From Prevotella sp. UBA2711 (GTDB taxonomy: Bacteria > Bacteroidota > Bacteroidia > Bacteroidales > Bacteroidaceae), in contig DEKX01000007.1 in NCBI GenBank assembly GCA_002354095.1, positions 1 to 11,541 of the forward strand: a stretch of DNA of 11,541 nucleotides, read 5' to 3'. How positions within the stretch are numbered: position 1 is the stretch's first letter; each line of letters begins with the position of its first letter. The notes below the pieces were generated by a model. That model had not been told where the DNA came from. It did no database searches and saw nothing but the letters and a program-made list of their open reading frames with translations. The translations under genes and the position numbers were made by a program. Of this stretch, positions 1 through 5,805 are shown piece by piece.

Positions 1-68
1 TGCCGGGTGAGCTGCGGACAGAGCATATCACTTGCATCACGAAAAAGGAATGGGAGAGTAGTATATAA
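1..68 (+). CDS. Possible 3' end of a gene entering from the left edge
   Basis: The third forward frame is open from the window edge to a TAA at 66-68. It encodes about 21 residues (PGELRTEHITCITKKEWESSI) with codons typical of the genes nearby (CTG, GAG, ATC, AAG). After the stop the DNA turns AT-rich, as expected at a gene end. I do not recognise the family. The first forward frame is also open, to a TGA at 127-129, but it runs on into the AT-rich stretch and its codons look less natural. Too little is visible to name a product, and either frame could be chance. Bases 69-157 hold nothing I can support. Confidence 0.3.
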   Translation, partial: PGELRTEHITCITKKEWESSI

Positions 69-157
69 ATTCCAATTTAGCAAAATACATAAATATGACA
101 TAGAAGGAAATTTTCTTTGCGATCAGTGAAGTCGTATCTTTTTTGCCATATAAACAA

Positions 158-727
158 CTACACTTCGATTCTTTTGATGACTTTCGCAGGCACACCGCCA
201 ACAATCGTATTTGGCTCCACATCCTTGGTGACTACAGCACCTGCGGCTACAACGGCTCCATCACCGATGGTCACACCCGCGAGGACGGTGGCATTGGCTC
301 CTATCCAGACGTTCTTCCCAATGTGGATAGGAGCATACGACATGCTCTGCCGCTTGGCAGGGGAAAGGTCGTGGTTGATGGTAGCCAGTACGACGTTATG
401 GCCGATGAGTGCGCCCTCGTCGATGGTGATGCCACCCTGATCCTGAAACTTGCAACCCATGTTGATAAATACCCGTTCACCCACGACCGTGTTCTTGCCG
501 CAGTCGGTATGGAATGGCGGAAACATGCCTACCGTCTTAGGCACCTTCCTGTCCCAAAGTTGCTCCAGCAAATCGTGCAACTGCTCTGGAGTATGGTATT
601 TCCCGTTAATCTCGGCCGTTATCTTCAGTGCCTCCTGAGATAACTTGTGGAACATCATATGTACATCGGAACCGCCAACAACGGGCTTGCCTGATGCCAT
701 GTAATCTCTAAACTCTTGTATCGTCAT
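158..727 (-). CDS. Sugar O-acetyltransferase, maltose/galactoside acetyltransferase type (left-handed beta-helix)
   Basis: The 189-residue protein matches the usual length of the Maa/LacA acetyltransferase family, cytosolic trimers that transfer acetyl from acetyl-CoA to a sugar hydroxyl. The first ~60 residues form the helical N-terminal domain of this family. Hexapeptide repeats run from about residue 80 to 170 (for example HIGKNVWIGANATVLAGVTIG, with I/V-G spacing). The family signature NTIVGGVPAKVIKRI lies at 173-187. His119 in ATINHD sits where the family keeps its catalytic histidine. The ATG at 725-727 is 26 bp downstream of a minus-strand -7 box, which supports this start. The gene stands alone, divergent from the flavodoxin-fold gene. 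The real acceptor sugar cannot be told from sequence; a serine acetyltransferase or colanic-acid-type enzyme is less likely because of the signature C-terminus. Confidence 0.9.
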   Translation of the reverse strand: MTIQEFRDYMASGKPVVGGSDVHMMFHKLSQEALKITAEINGKYHTPEQLHDLLEQLWDRKVPKTVGMFPPFHTDCGKNTVVGERVFINMGCKFQDQGGITIDEGALIGHNVVLATINHDLSPAKRQSMSYAPIHIGKNVWIGANATVLAGVTIGDGAVVAAGAVVTKDVEPNTIVGGVPAKVIKRIEV

Positions 728-753
728 ATACGTGTTATTGCTTTAAGGTGGTG

Positions 754-761
754 CAAAGATA
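754..761 (-). promoter_or_regulatory. Bacteroidetes -7 promoter box for the acetyltransferase gene
   Basis: The minus strand reads TATCTTTG, an exact match to the Bacteroidetes -7 consensus TAnnTTTG. It would start transcription near 750 and give a leader of about 23 nt. I see no convincing TTTG -33 box 19-21 bp further upstream, so only half the promoter is clear. Confidence 0.55.
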
Positions 762-802
762 CAAATTTTCCAGATAATTTTCGCAGAATGCCTTATTTTT
801 AG

Positions 803-810
803 TAATTTTG
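803..810 (+). promoter_or_regulatory. Possible -7 promoter box for the flavodoxin-fold gene
   Basis: TAATTTTG fits TAnnTTTG and lies 47 bp before the ATG at 858. The -33 position holds only a T-run (778-781), so the match is partial. With the minus-strand box at 754-761 it makes a compact divergent promoter region. Confidence 0.4.
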
Positions 811-857
811 CATCCGATATAAATAAAGATAACTTCTAAACTAAAACCCAGAATTAC

Positions 858-1373
858 ATGAACATTCTTATTTTACAAGCTTCACCGAGAGCTAAAGGTA
901 ACACCGCTTGGATGGCGGAAGAGTACAAGAATGCTGCCGAAGCAGCTGGTCATCAGGTGACATTGGTCAATGTGTCGAAAAAGAAGATTGCAGGCTGCCT
1001 GGCTTGCGAGTATTGCCATAACAAGGGTAACGGTGCCTGCATCCAGAAGGACGACATGCAGGAACTCTATCCGCTGATGGCCGAGGCAGAAGTGCTGGTA
1101 CTGGCTGCGCCCATCTATTACTTCACGCTCTGTGCCCAGATTCAGGCACCCATCCAGCGCATGTATTGCGTCAATGCCCCAGCCAAAGTGAAGAAGATGG
1201 CGTTGCTCGTGTCATCCTACTCTCCTGGCGTATATTCAGGTGCTGAGGCTGAGTACAAAGACATATGCAACTATTGGCATGCAGAGGATAGTGGTATCGT
1301 TACTGCCAAGATTGACGAGCAGAAGACAGACGAAACAAAGCAAAAAATCCAGGCTATCGTGAATAATCTGTAG
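858..1373 (+). CDS. Flavodoxin-fold NAD(P)H-dependent oxidoreductase with a four-cysteine cluster (iron-sulfur flavoprotein-like)
   Basis: The 171-residue protein opens with the FMN-phosphate loop of the NADPH-dependent FMN reductase/flavodoxin-like family (ASPRAKGNT, residues 8-16) and keeps the second flavin loop AAPIYYF (83-89). Between them is the segment GCLACEYC, then GACIQKDDM, giving cysteines 47, 50, 53 and 61 in a CX2CX2CX7C pattern. The iron-sulfur flavoproteins of archaea and anaerobes use a compact pattern of this kind to hold a 4Fe-4S cluster. Many plain reductases of this family keep a similar Cys motif without proven cluster binding, so the cofactor is uncertain. The likely role is cytosolic electron transfer or reduction of quinones, flavins or disulfides. 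The gene is monocistronic; it converges on the peptidase gene with a 36-bp gap. Confidence 0.85.
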   Translation: MNILILQASPRAKGNTAWMAEEYKNAAEAAGHQVTLVNVSKKKIAGCLACEYCHNKGNGACIQKDDMQELYPLMAEAEVLVLAAPIYYFTLCAQIQAPIQRMYCVNAPAKVKKMALLVSSYSPGVYSGAEAEYKDICNYWHAEDSGIVTAKIDEQKTDETKQKIQAIVNNL

Positions 1374-1393
1374 TGGCAAAAATGCTGACAGCG

Positions 1394-1418
1394 ATGACAG
1401 TGGGGTCATTTATTTCTT
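1394..1418 (+). terminator. Weak hairpin between two convergent genes
   Basis: ATGAC (1394-1398) can pair with GTCAT (1405-1409) around a six-base loop, followed by TTTATTTCTT. It lies just after the flavodoxin-fold stop and overlaps the last codons of the opposing gene. A five-pair stem is marginal, so this is only a candidate terminator. Confidence 0.25.
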
Positions 1419-2498
1419 CGCGGGCAGTGCATGGCGGTTCAGGAACAGATAGGTGGTGTTCAGCTTCATGTAATCGCGCGACATGTACCAGATGCCCTTG
1501 TATTGACCACTCTCGCCCCATGAGTTCTTCACCATATAGTAAGGTTTGCCCTGCTCGTCGATAGCTTTGCCGTAGATGAGCATCACGTGGTCGTAGGTGA
1601 AACGCCAGTCGTCCCACTGCTCCTGACGCATCTGCTGGGTTGGAACAATGCCCTCGGGCAGCATGGCAAGCCCCGTACGTGTAAAGTCACCTGAGACGTC
1701 ACCGCCCCAAGCCACCGTGTAGCCAGCGTCCAATGCCTTGTCGAGAATGTCCATCAACTCGTCGATGGGGATGTTGTAGCTGGGCTTCAGGCGCCATTTA
1801 TAGGGAGACTCGATGACGAAAGACGCATAGAAGGGGTGGTGTGTATAACTGGTCAGACTGACATAGTCGTCGAGGTTGAGGCCCAGACTCTCGGCAAATG
1901 ATGTCGGGGTGTATGTCTTTCCTTCATATACAAACGACTCAGGGCAACGGCCAACGAATCGCTCGATGACCGCCAGCACACTGTCTTTCCAGAAAGGTTG
2001 GGGCTCCTTGGCATCCTTCTTGACAATAGCACTCACCGTACGTTCCAATTGTGGGAAGAATACATTGAAGTTGGCCAGTGAATCGCCCGTCAAAGAACCA
2101 GGTGCCGGCATCGCCGTCTCAGGACAGATGCCGTAATGCCGAATCACTTCCAACACATCGTCGCTCGAGCCACCTTCGGATATTTGGCTGAAGCCATGCA
2201 TACGCACATAGTGGGTGGCACAGTCCATATAGTCGCGGTTCACCACGAACATTTCGCACAAGTCGTACGTTCGCCCCGTCTTGCGCAGGATTTCACTTTC
2301 CAGATACCCCAGTGTGGCATAGGCCCAGCAAGTGCCGCTGCGATACTGGTTCTTTACGCTGGTTATCGGATTCTCCTTGACCGTCGTAAAGGTTTTCTTG
2401 ATCTGCTTATTGCTTGCCTGCTTTTGCAGGTTTTCTTGTGCCATTGCTGTAACTGTGAGCAGCAACGAGGCAATGATAGTCAAAATTCTCATAATCAT
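1410..2498 (-). CDS. Exported papain-fold cysteine peptidase, C1B (bleomycin hydrolase/PepC-like) family
   Basis: The product is 362 residues from the ATG at 2498 (a second ATG at 2492 would remove two). It begins with a signal peptide, a hydrophobic run ending TAMA|QEN near residue 20, so it is predicted to act in the periplasm or outside. The papain tetrad is visible: Gln51 and Cys57 in NQYRSGTCWAY, His304 in TYDHVMLIYG, and Asn325 in VKNSWGESG. The wide Cys-to-His spacing, with a long insert, matches the bleomycin hydrolase/PepC branch rather than classical papain. Classical PepC is a cytosolic ~440-450-residue aminopeptidase whose C-terminal tail fills the active site. This protein is shorter and ends in LPAKK, so endopeptidase activity is possible. 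In-frame codons upstream of 2498 cross the likely promoter and are excluded. It is transcribed away from the glycerate kinase gene. Confidence 0.88.
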   Translation of the reverse strand: MIMRILTIIASLLLTVTAMAQENLQKQASNKQIKKTFTTVKENPITSVKNQYRSGTCWAYATLGYLESEILRKTGRTYDLCEMFVVNRDYMDCATHYVRMHGFSQISEGGSSDDVLEVIRHYGICPETAMPAPGSLTGDSLANFNVFFPQLERTVSAIVKKDAKEPQPFWKDSVLAVIERFVGRCPESFVYEGKTYTPTSFAESLGLNLDDYVSLTSYTHHPFYASFVIESPYKWRLKPSYNIPIDELMDILDKALDAGYTVAWGGDVSGDFTRTGLAMLPEGIVPTQQMRQEQWDDWRFTYDHVMLIYGKAIDEQGKPYYMVKNSWGESGQYKGIWYMSRDYMKLNTTYLFLNRHALPAKK

Positions 2499-2524
2499 AC
2501 TGGGATATTGAAATGTTATGTGTA

Positions 2525-2532
2525 CAAAGGTA
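2525..2532 (-). promoter_or_regulatory. Possible -7 box for the C1B peptidase gene
   Basis: The minus strand reads TACCTTTG, which fits TAnnTTTG, 26 bp before the ATG at 2498. No clear -33 TTTG sits at the usual distance. Confidence 0.45.
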
Positions 2533-2584
2533 ATGGTTTTTGTGGAAATAACAGCAGGACTTGCAATAATTAACTTTGTTTTTA

Positions 2585-2616
2585 TTTGTCTATATGGCAA
2601 TAATTGAATATCTTTG
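2585..2616 (+). promoter_or_regulatory. Bacteroidetes promoter of the glycerate kinase gene, with almost no leader
   Basis: TTTG at 2585-2588 is followed after 20 bp by TATCTTTG at 2609-2616, which matches the Bacteroidetes TTTG-(19-21)-TAnnTTTG promoter well. Transcription would start near 2620-2622, only a few bases before the ATG at 2625. A second -7-like box, TAACTTTG at 2571-2578, lacks a properly spaced -33 box but would give a normal leader of about 43 nt. Either or both may be used. Confidence 0.6.
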
Positions 2617-2624
2617 CACGAGTA

Positions 2625-3686
2625 ATGAAAATAGTAGTAGCAATTGATTCATTCAAGGGTTGCCTGACCTCCGCAGAGGCTAATCAGGCTGCTGTAGAGG
2701 GTATTATGCGCAGCAGTCCGGATGCAGAAGTCGTCCAGATACCTGTCAGCGATGGTGGTGAAGGGTTTATGGATGCCTTTCACGCAGCTATCGGAGGCGA
2801 GGTGGTTGAAGTAGGGGTGAGAGACCCGCTGATGCGCCGCATTTCTGCCAGATATCTGATGCAGGACACACTGGCAGTGATAGAAATAGCGCAGGCAAGT
2901 GGGCTCACCCTGCTTTCAGAGGATGAGCGCAATCCGATGGTAGTCACCAGTTATGGCACGGGTCAGATGGTGGCTGATGCCGTCAGGAGGGGTGCAACGC
3001 ATGTCATCGTCGGACTTGGCGGCAGTGCTACGAGCGATGCAGGCATCGGAATGATACGTGCCCTCATCGACGCTTTTGCCAAACATGGCACATGGGACGA
3101 CATCGTGCAGTTGAAGAATGTCAGTTTCACCATAGCTTCAGATGTCAGAAACCCGCTTTGTGGCAGTAACGGTGCTGCCCATGTGTTTGCAAAGCAGAAA
3201 GGTGCCACCCCAGAAATGATAGAAGTCCTGGATGAGCGCGCTCGAAAGTTTGCTGAGGTCTCAGCCAGACATTTCGGTCATGACTGCTCCAGGATGGAAG
3301 GTGCTGGGGCAGCAGGTGGGCTGGGGTATGCTTTCCTGCAATATCTGAATGCCGACTGCAAGCCAGGCATCCAACTGTTGCTTGACACCATTGGTTTCAG
3401 CCAATTGGTCAAGGATGCCTGCCTTGTTATCACTGGTGAAGGTTCTGCCGACCGTCAGACGCTGATGGGGAAACTCCCCATGGGCATTCTGAAGCAATCG
3501 GGCGAGGTGCCTGTATGCTTGATAGCAGGAAAGATTACGGACAGGGAACTCCTGCTTCAGGCAGGTTTTGCCCATGCGGAATGTATTAACCCTCCTGGCA
3601 TTCCTCTCGAAGAAGCCATGCAGAAGGATGTTGCAAGACGAAACATTGCAGACACCGTCAGTCGCTTGGTGACCTATATTAAGTAA
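2625..3686 (+). CDS. Glycerate kinase (glycerate 2-kinase, GarK/GlxK family)
   Basis: The 353-residue protein phosphorylates glycerate with ATP, normally to 2-phosphoglycerate in this family, feeding lower glycolysis. Family landmarks appear in order: AIDSFKG (6-12), SDGGEG (42-47), TSYGTGQ (108-114), GLGGSATSDAG (130-140), SDVRNPLCG (172-180), QKGATPEM (191-198), GAGAAGGLGYAF (226-237) and TGEGSADRQTLMGK (270-283). The ATG at 2625 starts MKIVVAIDSFKG, the expected N-terminus; an in-frame TTG at 2604 would lie inside the promoter. The segment between residues 143 and 171 is shorter than in typical 370-385-residue members, but no motif is lost. The GH8 gene follows after 34 bp with no promoter visible between them, so the two may be co-transcribed. 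The alternative glycerate 3-kinase family is unrelated in sequence. Confidence 0.93.
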   Translation: MKIVVAIDSFKGCLTSAEANQAAVEGIMRSSPDAEVVQIPVSDGGEGFMDAFHAAIGGEVVEVGVRDPLMRRISARYLMQDTLAVIEIAQASGLTLLSEDERNPMVVTSYGTGQMVADAVRRGATHVIVGLGGSATSDAGIGMIRALIDAFAKHGTWDDIVQLKNVSFTIASDVRNPLCGSNGAAHVFAKQKGATPEMIEVLDERARKFAEVSARHFGHDCSRMEGAGAAGGLGYAFLQYLNADCKPGIQLLLDTIGFSQLVKDACLVITGEGSADRQTLMGKLPMGILKQSGEVPVCLIAGKITDRELLLQAGFAHAECINPPGIPLEEAMQKDVARRNIADTVSRLVTYIK

Positions 3687-3720
3687 TGTAGAAGTATAAT
3701 GCTTGAATAATGAAACAAAT

Positions 3721-4947
3721 ATGAGGAAAATATTAATTAGCATAGTAGCAATGGCATTGATGCTGAGTTCGTGCCAGCAGAAACAGCAGGCAGAACCTGT
3801 TAGTCATAACAACCTCTTCTCGGCGCTTTTAGGAAAGAGCGAAGCAGAGGTACAAGCACGTATCGACAGTGTATGGACGCACTTCTTCACCCCTGGCGAC
3901 ATTAACAAGTATGATGCCGACGGCGAGAAATGTGTCTATTACGAGGTGGGCGACTCGATGGGCATCATCGTAGATACCGGCAGTAATGATGTCCGTACTG
4001 AGGGTATGTCATACGGTATGATGATCAGTTTGCAACTCGACAAGCGTGAGGTGTTCGACAAACTCTGGCGATGGGCAAAGACCTACATGGCATACCCTGA
4101 AGATAGCCCATGGGACGGCTATTTCTGTTGGCAGTGCGCACTCGATGGAACGCAGATAGGGCAGAGCAACGCCTCCGATGGAGAGATATATTTCGTCACA
4201 GCCCTCTTCCTTGCAGCCAAGAAATGGGGCGAGCCGAAGTATGCAGCCGACGCAAACGAGATCCTTCATAAGGTAACATCGAAAGACGGCAAGAGGACAG
4301 GCGTCTATAACCTCTTTGACGATTCTACACGCCTTGTCACCTTTGTGCCTAATGAAGAGGTGCATTGGTACAGCGATCCGTCTTATTGTCTGCCTGCCTT
4401 CTTAGACCTTTGGGCAGATAATGCCGACGCAAAGAACGACTTCTGGCGCGAGGCAGCTGAGAAGGCTCGTTGGCTCTTGGAGGTCTCGCAGGACGCTAAG
4501 ACCGGGCTTTATCCCGACTACTGCCTCTTCGATGGAAAACCCTATCGTCGTCCGAATTTCGATTATCATACAGACCGCTACCAGTATGATGCCATCCGAT
4601 GCCCGATGAACGTTGGTATGGACTATTATCTCACGGGTAAGGCAAAAGATAGCCAGCGCGCAATGATGCGGCGGCTGCTCCAGTTCTTCAAGAAAGAGGG
4701 ATTCAACGGCGGACAATTCAATCTCGATGGTACAGAAGCCACGGGCAACTACACTGAGGGTATGGCAGGAGCTAATGCCGTGGGTGCATTTGCCCTGGCC
4801 GATGGCAATAAAGAAGACCGTGCTCTGGCTCGCGAATATGTGCAGCGACTCTGGGATGTCCAGCCGCCAACGGGAAAGTGGCGCTACTATGTAGGTATGG
4901 TCTATTTTCTCGCCATGCTCCACGTATCAGGTAACTTCACACTCTGA
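3721..4947 (+). CDS. GH8 lipoprotein, likely reducing-end xylose-releasing exo-oligoxylanase (Rex type)
   Basis: The 408-residue protein starts with a lipoprotein signal peptide whose lipobox LSSC places the lipidated cysteine at residue 18. The mature start QQKQQAEP has no acidic surface-export tract, so a periplasm-facing location is inferred. The body reads as glycoside hydrolase family 8 (alpha/alpha-six barrel). Glu94 in RTEGMSYGMM fits the GH8 general acid; Asp153 in NASDGEIYF and Asp290 in YQYDAIRCP are the best candidates for the conserved aspartates, one of them the base. The EGMSYGMM wording, the overall size and the absence of extra modules resemble Rex enzymes (EC 3.2.1.156), which remove xylose from the reducing end of xylo-oligosaccharides. 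A GH8 endoxylanase, cellulase or chitosanase role cannot be excluded. The ATG at 3721 gives the clean signal peptide; an in-frame TTG at 3703 would put extra polar residues before it. Confidence 0.9.
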   Translation: MRKILISIVAMALMLSSCQQKQQAEPVSHNNLFSALLGKSEAEVQARIDSVWTHFFTPGDINKYDADGEKCVYYEVGDSMGIIVDTGSNDVRTEGMSYGMMISLQLDKREVFDKLWRWAKTYMAYPEDSPWDGYFCWQCALDGTQIGQSNASDGEIYFVTALFLAAKKWGEPKYAADANEILHKVTSKDGKRTGVYNLFDDSTRLVTFVPNEEVHWYSDPSYCLPAFLDLWADNADAKNDFWREAAEKARWLLEVSQDAKTGLYPDYCLFDGKPYRRPNFDYHTDRYQYDAIRCPMNVGMDYYLTGKAKDSQRAMMRRLLQFFKKEGFNGGQFNLDGTEATGNYTEGMAGANAVGAFALADGNKEDRALAREYVQRLWDVQPPTGKWRYYVGMVYFLAMLHVSGNFTL

Positions 4948-4994
4948 TTTTTTGTATCTCACAAATAAAAAGATATAGCTGGTAGTGGTTATGC

Positions 4995-5019
4995 AGGGAG
5001 ATGCCTCGGTTTTCTCCCT
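4995..5019 (+). other. Short hairpin competing with the long inverted repeat
   Basis: AGGGAGA (4995-5001) pairs with TCTCCCT (5013-5019) around an 11-base loop. It uses the same left arm as the 13-bp inverted repeat, so the two foldings exclude each other. No T-run follows, which argues against a simple intrinsic terminator for the GH8 transcript. Confidence 0.35.
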
Positions 5020-5049
5020 ATGATGCCATATTGTAGCCATGCTCAAGGG

Positions 5050-5115
5050 TATGGTATGTATATGGCATGTGTATGGTATGTATATGGCATGTGTATGGTA
5101 TGTGTATGGCATCTC
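5050..5115. repeat. Tandem minisatellite: six 11-bp units arranged as three 22-bp units
   Basis: The units are TATGGTATGTA, TATGGCATGTG, TATGGTATGTA, TATGGCATGTG, TATGGTATGTG and TATGGCATCTC. The first two 22-bp units are identical; the third differs at one place in its first half and at two in its second. T and C alternate at the sixth position of successive 11-mers. The last 11-mer runs into the right arm of the inverted repeat. The array lies about 70 bp upstream of the promoter at 5186-5216. The 11-bp period is close to one helical turn, so each copy would face the same side of the DNA. Confidence 0.9.
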
Positions 5116-5185
5116 CCTGCCTGAAGCGACTCTAAAGCGATGCAAAAATATGCGTAATAGGTGGAGAAAATTTCTGTTTTTTTTC

Positions 5186-5216
5186 TTGCATTGTGGTTGT
5201 TTTTGTTGTATCTTTG
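5186..5216 (+). promoter_or_regulatory. Bacteroidetes promoter of the 167-residue unknown gene
   Basis: TTG at 5186-5188 is followed after 20 bp by TATCTTTG at 5209-5216, a good fit to the Bacteroidetes -33/-7 promoter. Transcription would begin near 5221, giving a leader of about 27 nt before the ATG at 5248. The box lies inside the longer open frame that begins at 5161, which is why the later start is chosen. Confidence 0.65.
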
Positions 5217-5247
5217 TACCAAATTATTACACGTAAAACATTTTGTT

Positions 5248-5751
5248 ATGGCTATCATTAAAAAGAGTGGTGTTGGCAACATCCTTTCAGGTACTATCGA
5301 CGGCGTCGAGTATGTCACAACTCGCAGCGGCGTTACTTATGTGCGTTCTGTTCCCCAGATGCCTGCCCGGATTTATAAGACCCCAAAGGCCCTGAAGCGA
5401 CAGGCGCTTTTCAGATTCATCCAGATGCATCGGAAGTATCATTTTGCAACCATCAGACAGAGTTTTTCGTCAGTGGGAAGTGTCAGTGCTGCCAACCGCT
5501 ATTTCTCCGTCAACAACAAGAGTTTGCGTATGGCTCTTGACAGTCTGGCTGACCGTTCTGTTGCCGGAGAGGTGATTACGTTAAGTGACGTGGAGGCTGC
5601 TATCTGTGCCTATGCTGTCGAGCATCCCGATGCCATCTGCATAGCATCCGTAACAGGCTATCAGGAGCAGTACCTCACTGGCGAGTGGCCAACGGTCATT
5701 ACCCTCAAGGCTCTAAAAGGCAAGGACACCATTACGATTGTTGTAAAGTGA
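5248..5751 (+). CDS. Uncharacterised 167-residue Bacteroidetes protein
   Basis: I do not recognise a function. The start at 5248 gives MAIIKKSGVGNILSGTIDGV, and the next stretch contains TYVRSVPQMPARIYKTPK. This glycine-rich, 'G..G.i.GveY..t.sG.tYvRs.P' style of N-terminus recalls the DUF6266-type proteins of Bacteroidetes, but the likeness is faint. Residues 44-71 are strongly basic (KALKRQ, HRKYH), followed by a Ser-rich segment (SFSSVGSVS, 72-80), an acidic, mostly helical part (113-127) and a short strand-like end. There is no signal peptide, membrane segment or catalytic motif. A good promoter, natural codon use and a clean stop argue for a real gene. It stands alone, converging on hsdR with 54 bp between; that short gap contains no clear terminator. 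The basic middle could suggest nucleic-acid binding, but that is only a guess. Confidence 0.8.
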   Translation: MAIIKKSGVGNILSGTIDGVEYVTTRSGVTYVRSVPQMPARIYKTPKALKRQALFRFIQMHRKYHFATIRQSFSSVGSVSAANRYFSVNNKSLRMALDSLADRSVAGEVITLSDVEAAICAYAVEHPDAICIASVTGYQEQYLTGEWPTVITLKALKGKDTITIVVK

Positions 5752-5805
5752 CGTGAGTCCCCTGATCCATCCCATAATCACCTCATTTCAGTTTAAGTAA
5801 ATCTC

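Larger units (their letters stand above)
4993..5120. repeat. Fold-back structure: 13-bp perfect inverted repeats enclosing a minisatellite
   Basis: GCAGGGAGATGCC at 4993-5005 is the exact reverse complement of GGCATCTCCCTGC at 5108-5120, with 102 bp between. The enclosed part includes six 11-bp repeats. The layout resembles a tiny non-autonomous element with terminal inverted repeats, but no flanking target duplication is visible. It could instead act in RNA as a long stem. It fills much of the 300-bp gap 4948-5247; bases 4948-4990 hold nothing I can support. Confidence 0.7.

Noticed and set aside
1..129. Continuation of the first forward frame as the end of a 42-residue coding segment
   Set aside because: It runs through AT-rich, non-coding-looking DNA; the third frame, ending at 68, has more natural codons. 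Neither is secure.
143..643. A 166-residue open frame on the plus strand opposite the acetyltransferase gene
   Set aside because: The minus-strand gene has a complete family signature and a promoter box; this frame shows neither.
2499..2600. N-terminal extension of 34 residues before the peptidase signal peptide
   Set aside because: It crosses the likely -7 box at 2525-2532 and would bury the signal peptide within the protein.
2604..2624. TTG start giving seven extra residues before the glycerate kinase
   Set aside because: It lies inside the promoter, so it would not be on the transcript, and the family N-terminus is matched exactly from the ATG at 2625.
4927..5145. Small repeat-rich peptide frame (HTHAIYIPYT type) on the minus strand over the minisatellite
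   Set aside because: The 22-bp repeat is not a multiple of three, so the frame shifts between units; there is no promoter or family support.
5161..5247. GTG start giving a hydrophobic leader to the unknown protein (a seeming membrane segment)
   Set aside because: The -33/-7 promoter lies inside this stretch, so it is probably not transcribed for this gene; the hydrophobic residues are a by-product of T-rich DNA.
4948..5247. CRISPR array
   Set aside because: Repeats are 11/22 bp with no unique spacers between them and no cas genes are nearby.
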